DNA of 9,049 bases, from assembly GCA_030629485.1 (NCBI GenBank), contig DAOVOW010000056.1, forward strand, positions 1 to 9,049. Reading direction: 5' to 3'. Position 1 is the stretch's first letter, and the number at the start of each line of letters is the position of its first letter. Below, piece by piece: positions 5,932 through 9,049 of the stretch. The DNA is from a bacterium. GTDB lineage: Bacteria; Zixibacteria; MSB-5A5; GN15; FEB-12. A program made the translations under genes and the position numbers. The notes under the pieces were generated by a model. It searched no databases. It was given only the letters and a program-made list of their open reading frames with translations, and was not told the origin of the DNA.

Positions 5932-6064
5932 GTCGGGCGACCCCGCCCGACGCCTGCCTTCACTCGTGATGGCTGTCAGGCGAGTCGCCTGACAGCACCC
6001 AAGCAATGCGGGACCGCGGCAAAGACGGGGCGCTGGTGCGCGGTGGACGTCCTCGTCTACCGCG
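5932..6064. repeat. Cluster of three strong hairpins
   Basis: GTCGGGCG (5932-5939) with CGCCCGAC (5944-5951); GCTGTCAGGCGA (5972-5983) with TCGCCTGACAGC (5985-5996); and CGCGGTGGACG (6039-6049) with CGTCTACCGCG (6054-6064, one G:T). Each arm pair is 8-12 bp with no T tract after it, so these look like REP-type elements rather than terminators. They are much richer in GC than the flanks. Confidence 0.65.
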
Positions 6065-6171
6065 TTCACCCCGAAAAGTTATCAGCGCACGGGGACGTAC
6101 GCCGACCACAAATACCAAATGTCGCTGTTCAACCCCAGATTTTTTGGGGAAAATCCTCAACGTATTACTGG

Positions 6172-6200
6172 TTGACCGTCTCGAAATGCGCCGGTAGATT
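6172..6200 (+). promoter_or_regulatory. Putative promoter of the glycosyltransferase gene
   Basis: TTGACC (6172-6177), a 17-bp spacer, TAGATT (6195-6200), then six bases to ATG at 6207. Transcription would start at the start codon. The geometry matches the hutI promoter. The -10 is only a 4/6 match, so the call rests mainly on that parallel. Confidence 0.4.
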
Positions 6201-6206
6201 GAAGAG

Positions 6207-6827
6207 ATGACCTGCAAGCTCACATCCCATCTGTCGCCCCTTCGGAGGTTTCTGGATTCCATAGCAGACCATGCGGGATGGGTGCTTGGCATTTGTGCCG
6301 CAGCTTTCCTGCTTCTTGGTTGGGGGCAGGATGGAATCAACTTGGATTCGGCCACGTATGCCGTGGTGGCTCGGAACATGGTCGATCTGAATCTGTGGTT
6401 CAATCCCCAATACACACCTTATTACCTCACAGCTTTTGCCGAACACCCTCCCTTGGTAATGTGGATGCAAGCCGTCATCTTTTACCTGACAGGCGCCAAT
6501 GACAGTACGGCCAGACTGTTCGGGGCTCTTTGTACGCTAGGCAGTGTTCTAATGGTGTATCGGATCGGACAGCACGTGTTTGATAGATCCTATGCGTTTC
6601 TCGCCGGCTTGATCTTGTTGCTGACTTACAACTTTATGCAGATCGGGAACTCTACATTGTTGGATGTGCCGATGGCATTCTTCGTATTGCTGGCATTGTA
6701 TGGAGTGACAAGGATGCAGAAGGAAGGGGTCTCAACACGCTCGGCGGTGATCACCGGTCTTGGGTTGGGTGGAGCCTGGCTGACCAAGGGCGTGGTACGG
6801 CGCCTGTATGGGCGGCTCTTGCCATAA
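6207..6827 (+). CDS. GT39/ArnT-like membrane glycosyltransferase, N-terminal fragment before a frameshift
   Basis: 206 residues in this frame; homology-like reading ends at about residue 197, after which the frame yields RRLYGRLLP and a stop. The protein is a GT-C fold enzyme of the dolichyl-P-mannose mannosyltransferase / ArnT type, which moves a sugar from a lipid-phosphate carrier onto an acceptor at the outer face of the inner membrane. Seen: TM1 at ~22-40; the first-loop aspartate Asp47 in NLDSATYAVVARNM (catalytic position in the family); AEHPPLVMWMQAVIFYLTG (~78-96); STARLFGALCTLGSVLMVY; a D-V-P helix (~153-165); and GLGLGGAWLTKG (~184-195). Acceptor and donor cannot be told. No Shine-Dalgarno lies at a useful distance before the ATG. 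The rest of the enzyme continues in another frame from about 6800. Confidence 0.75.
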   Translation: MTCKLTSHLSPLRRFLDSIADHAGWVLGICAAAFLLLGWGQDGINLDSATYAVVARNMVDLNLWFNPQYTPYYLTAFAEHPPLVMWMQAVIFYLTGANDSTARLFGALCTLGSVLMVYRIGQHVFDRSYAFLAGLILLLTYNFMQIGNSTLLDVPMAFFVLLALYGVTRMQKEGVSTRSAVITGLGLGGAWLTKGVVRRLYGRLLP

Positions 6828-7693
6828 CCTGTATTGTCTGGAACAGGCACTGGCTTAGAAGTTCGAGGTTTTGGCTGGTTCCACTGATTGCCTTGGGACT
6901 GGCTGCTACGCACTTGGCCTTGGACCAGATATATGCCGACGGTCACTTCTTTCAACGTTATTTCTATCACCAGGTGTTAGGCAGATCCGTGGGTTCGGCT
7001 GCTGGAATGAGCACAGAATGGTGGGAGTTCACTTACCGCTTCGTCTCCCTGTACCTGCCATTCGTGATACTGTTCCTGCCGGGAACGTATCTTGTTATCA
7101 AGCAACAGCGGCGTTTGCTGTATCCGGTGATGTTCACTTTGCTGTTCTATTTCTTATCATATTCACTATCATCCAAATTGTACTATCACTATTTCAGCCC
7201 CGTATATGCCTTGGCTGCCTTGCCTGCCGCACTGGCTCTGCGTCAGATCGTGAAGGAGCGATTCGTTCGCCGGTTGACGGTCGTGTTCCTCTTCCTGTGG
7301 CTAACAACAGCGGTGGTGGTGGCAGCCTCCGGGATTCGCATTCATCATATCAGAAATTCGAGTATCTACGCCCTGAATGATCAGATGCGTGAATTGATAG
7401 GGGATCACACCACCCGCGAAGGTCTGGTCATAGGTACGGGAATTCCTGACTGGAACTACATTGCCAAGACTGCCTGGTACTGGCGTTCAAGTATCAAACA
7501 GGTTGCTACGGTGGAGGAAGCTCTGTCGGACCTGCATTCCGGGCGTTTTGTGTACCTGCTGATTGATAACCGGCAGGTGGAGTACCAAACACTCAAGACT
7601 CAGTATGGTGGGGAGGTAAGAATCGCTGCCCACAACGAGGGTGTGTCGATTTTTGTCTCGCGGGCGCCCGGCAGCACAGACATCGACAACTGA
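6800..7693 (+). CDS. GT39/ArnT-like membrane glycosyltransferase, C-terminal fragment after the frameshift
   Basis: The frame continues the N-terminal fragment directly: APVWAALAITCIVW follows LTKGVV once the frame is moved back by one base (or two bases are skipped). The first possible start codon in this frame is TTG at 6893, with no ribosome site, so it is unlikely to be a separate gene. Seen: TM segments around FWLVPLIALGLAATHLAL and RFVSLYLPFVILFLPGTYLV, the family-typical LSSKLYYHYFSPVYALAALP, a last TM (RLTVVFLFLWLTTAVVVAA), and a soluble C-terminal domain of about 120 residues. The two parts together give about 495 residues, near normal for the family. Either a true disabling mutation or a single-base assembly error fits. 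Confidence 0.75.
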   Translation, partial: APVWAALAITCIVWNRHWLRSSRFWLVPLIALGLAATHLALDQIYADGHFFQRYFYHQVLGRSVGSAAGMSTEWWEFTYRFVSLYLPFVILFLPGTYLVIKQQRRLLYPVMFTLLFYFLSYSLSSKLYYHYFSPVYALAALPAALALRQIVKERFVRRLTVVFLFLWLTTAVVVAASGIRIHHIRNSSIYALNDQMRELIGDHTTREGLVIGTGIPDWNYIAKTAWYWRSSIKQVATVEEALSDLHSGRFVYLLIDNRQVEYQTLKTQYGGEVRIAAHNEGVSIFVSRAPGSTDIDN

Positions 7694-7707
7694 ACCCACA
7701 CCCTTCG

Positions 7708-7762
7708 GGCTGTCTCAAAAGTTGTTTTTTCTGTCGCGTAGCGGCGGGCCTTGTGTCCGCCG
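7708..7762. repeat. Repeat element with hairpin between convergent genes
   Basis: GGCTGTCTCAAAAGTTG, then TTTTTTCTGTCG (7708-7736), is followed by a hairpin CGGCGGGC (7742-7749) with GTCCGCCG (7755-7762, one G:T). The head resembles that of the 3521-3634 element. It lies between the ends of the glycosyltransferase gene and hutU. The T tract precedes the hairpin on this strand, so it is not a standard terminator for either gene. Confidence 0.55.
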
Positions 7763-7809
7763 GAATCGAGGAGCAACGTAAGGCCGACCGATTAGTTCTT
7801 CCGAGAAAA

Positions 7810-9049
7810 TTAACGCGCCTTGGGCAACATCGGGATCTTGATTTTGTGTTTGCGCGCGAACTTGATCGCATCGGGGTAACCGGCATCGGCATGGCGGACG
7901 ATGCCGCTGCCCGGATCGTTGGTCAGGACCCTGTTGAGGCGCTCGGCCATCTCTTTGGTGCCGTCGGCCACCACTACCATCCCGGCATGAATAGCGTTCC
8001 CGATCCCCACTCCGCCGCCGTGATGAATCGACACCCAACTGGCGCCGGAGATAGCATTGAGCAGGCCGTTCAAGAGAGGCCAGTCGGCGATAGCGTCGGA
8101 ACCGTCGAGCATCCCTTCTGTCTCGCGGTATGGAGAGGCCACCGAACCGCAGTCAAGATGGTCGCGACCGATTACAATGGGACCGGAAATCTTGCCCTTT
8201 TGGATGTAGTTGTTTATGATGTCGGCAAAACGTGCCCGTTCGCCGTACCCCAGCCAGCAGATGCGGGCCGGCAGACCCTGGAACGGAATCTGTTCCCGAG
8301 CCATCTTAATCCAGCGCACTAATGACTTGTTCCGGGCAAACTCTTTCAGAACGATCTCGTCGGTGACGGCGATATCATTCGGGTCGCCCGACAACGCGGC
8401 CCAGCGAAACGGGCCGCGCCCTTCACAGAACAGCGGGCGCACATACTCCGGCACAAAACCGGGATAGGCAAAGGCGTTGACCAGCCCGCCGGTCTGGGCT
8501 TGGCCGCGCAGGTTGTTGCCATAGTCGAACACCACCGAACCGGCCTTCTGGAACTTGAGCATGGCGTCGCAATGTTTCACCATCGACTCATAGGAACGCT
8601 TGATATAACCTTTGGGATCTTTTTTGCGCATCCGGTTGGCCTCGACCACCGTCAGCGCTTCCGGGATATAGCCGTTCAGTTCGTCATGCGCCGAGGTCTG
8701 GTCGGTGACGATATCCGGCACGACCCCGCGCCGAAATATCTCCGGCAAAATCTCGGCGCAGTTGCCGACCAGCCCAATCGAGATCGGCTCTTTCGACTTG
8801 GCGTGTTCTTTGATCAGCTTGATCGCTTTGTCCAGTGTTTTCACTTTGACATCGCAGAAGCCGACGTTGATACGACGGTTGATGCGGGCTTCGTCGACCT
8901 CAACCACCAGAATCGATGCGCCCGACATAGTGCCCGCCATTGGCTGCGCGCCGCCCATGCCGCCCATACCGCCGGTAAGGATCCATCGCCCGTGGAGGTC
9001 GCCACCGAAGTGTTTGTCGGCGATGGCGGCAAAGGTCTCGTAAGTCCCC
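7810..9049 (-). CDS. hutU: Urocanate hydratase (urocanase), C-terminal three quarters; 5' end outside the window
   Basis: The frame is open to the right edge: 412 residues are visible of about 555 usual, so roughly 140 N-terminal residues lie outside. Internal ATG codons such as the one at 8967 are not the real start, because upstream in-frame codons give [16 protein letters not shown] and [10 protein letters not shown], which match the family. Urocanase is a cytoplasmic NAD+-dependent enzyme that turns urocanate into imidazolonepropionate, step two of histidine degradation. Seen: [45 protein letters not shown]; the urocanase signature [10 protein letters not shown] with its active-site Cys; [17 protein letters not shown]; and [19 protein letters not shown]. 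All are intact. HutI, which uses its product, lies 2.2 kb downstream on the same strand. hutH may lie outside the window. Confidence 0.97.
   Translation of the reverse strand, partial: GTYETFAAIADKHFGGDLHGRWILTGGMGGMGGAQPMAGTMSGASILVVEVDEARINRRINVGFCDVKVKTLDKAIKLIKEHAKSKEPISIGLVGNCAEILPEIFRRGVVPDIVTDQTSAHDELNGYIPEALTVVEANRMRKKDPKGYIKRSYESMVKHCDAMLKFQKAGSVVFDYGNNLRGQAQTGGLVNAFAYPGFVPEYVRPLFCEGRGPFRWAALSGDPNDIAVTDEIVLKEFARNKSLVRWIKMAREQIPFQGLPARICWLGYGERARFADIINNYIQKGKISGPIVIGRDHLDCGSVASPYRETEGMLDGSDAIADWPLLNGLLNAISGASWVSIHHGGGVGIGNAIHAGMVVVADGTKEMAERLNRVLTNDPGSGIVRHADAGYPDAIKFARKHKIKIPMLPKAR

Larger units (their letters stand above)
5554..6206. other. Gene-free divergent region rich in palindromes
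   Basis: 653 bases between hutI (minus) and the glycosyltransferase (plus). Frames here are short and translate the palindromes, so none is called. Contents: the hutI promoter (5560-5587), a 9-bp palindrome (5796-5816), a cluster of three strong hairpins (5932-6064), a weak hairpin CCCCA/TGGGG (6133-6149), and the putative glycosyltransferase promoter (6172-6200). Confidence 0.6.

Noticed and set aside
5794..6415. Minus-strand frames spanning the palindrome cluster
   Set aside because: They translate palindromic repeats and the antisense of the glycosyltransferase start; Arg/Pro-rich without a fold signature.
6785..6830. Programmed ribosomal frameshift in the glycosyltransferase
   Set aside because: The needed direction (-1) is possible, but no slippery heptamer or downstream stem is evident, and the family is not known for it.
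7698..7730. Terminator after the glycosyltransferase gene
   Set aside because: The CCC-TTC-GGG hairpin is short with a bulge, and the T tract starts more than 10 bases after it; it coincides with the repeat head instead.

Overview
The window reads as chromosomal DNA of an uncultured-type Gram-negative bacterium. The outer-membrane evidence is a PorV-like beta-barrel protein, an LptE-like LPS-assembly lipoprotein and several putative lipoproteins with signal peptides. The combination of a PorV/PorQ-family barrel, a parallel beta-helix surface lipoprotein with 'SPTFVNC' rungs and many small palindromic intergenic repeats is what I would expect from the Fibrobacterota-Chlorobiota-Bacteroidota (FCB) side of the tree, for example Zixibacteria-like lineages. 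That placement is inference, not shown directly. No rRNA, tRNA, CRISPR array or intact mobile element was seen.

Layout. 1-612 (minus): the N-terminal 204 residues of a beta-helix lipoprotein that runs off the left edge. 920-1372 (minus): a small unrecognised lipoprotein with a good intrinsic terminator behind it (841-865). 1373-2086: no convincing protein gene. It does hold a compact plus-strand transcription unit: a perfect consensus sigma-70 promoter (TTGACA, 17-bp spacer, TATAAT) followed at the expected start site by a ~72-nt RNA whose 5' end pairs with its 3' end just before nine T residues. This is the best candidate for something undescribed here. 2087-2548 and 2545-3498 (minus): an NTF2-like lipoprotein and a PorV-type barrel, translationally coupled by an ATGA overlap. 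The barrel most likely starts at a TTG codon just outside a repeat. 3521-3634: a dispersed palindromic repeat. 3752-4243 and 4243-5553 (minus): lptE-like and hutI, overlapping by one base.

5554-6206 is a gene-free divergent region made largely of strong palindromes. It lies between hutI and a plus-strand GT39-type membrane glycosyltransferase (6207-7693), whose reading frame is broken once near 6790-6805. The last gene, 7810 to beyond the right edge (minus), is urocanase, hutU.

How they work together. HutU and HutI are consecutive steps of histidine degradation (urocanate to imidazolonepropionate to formiminoglutamate). They lie on the same strand but are separated by the oppositely oriented glycosyltransferase and its flanking repeats, which suggests an insertion into or rearrangement of an older hut cluster. 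LptE and PorV are outer-membrane biogenesis functions, and the small lipoproteins may also be envelope proteins. hutI and the glycosyltransferase share one start architecture: a TTGACC -35, a TAnATT -10, then six bases to the ATG, with no well-placed ribosome binding site. This suggests leaderless transcripts. Other genes in the window have clear Shine-Dalgarno sequences.
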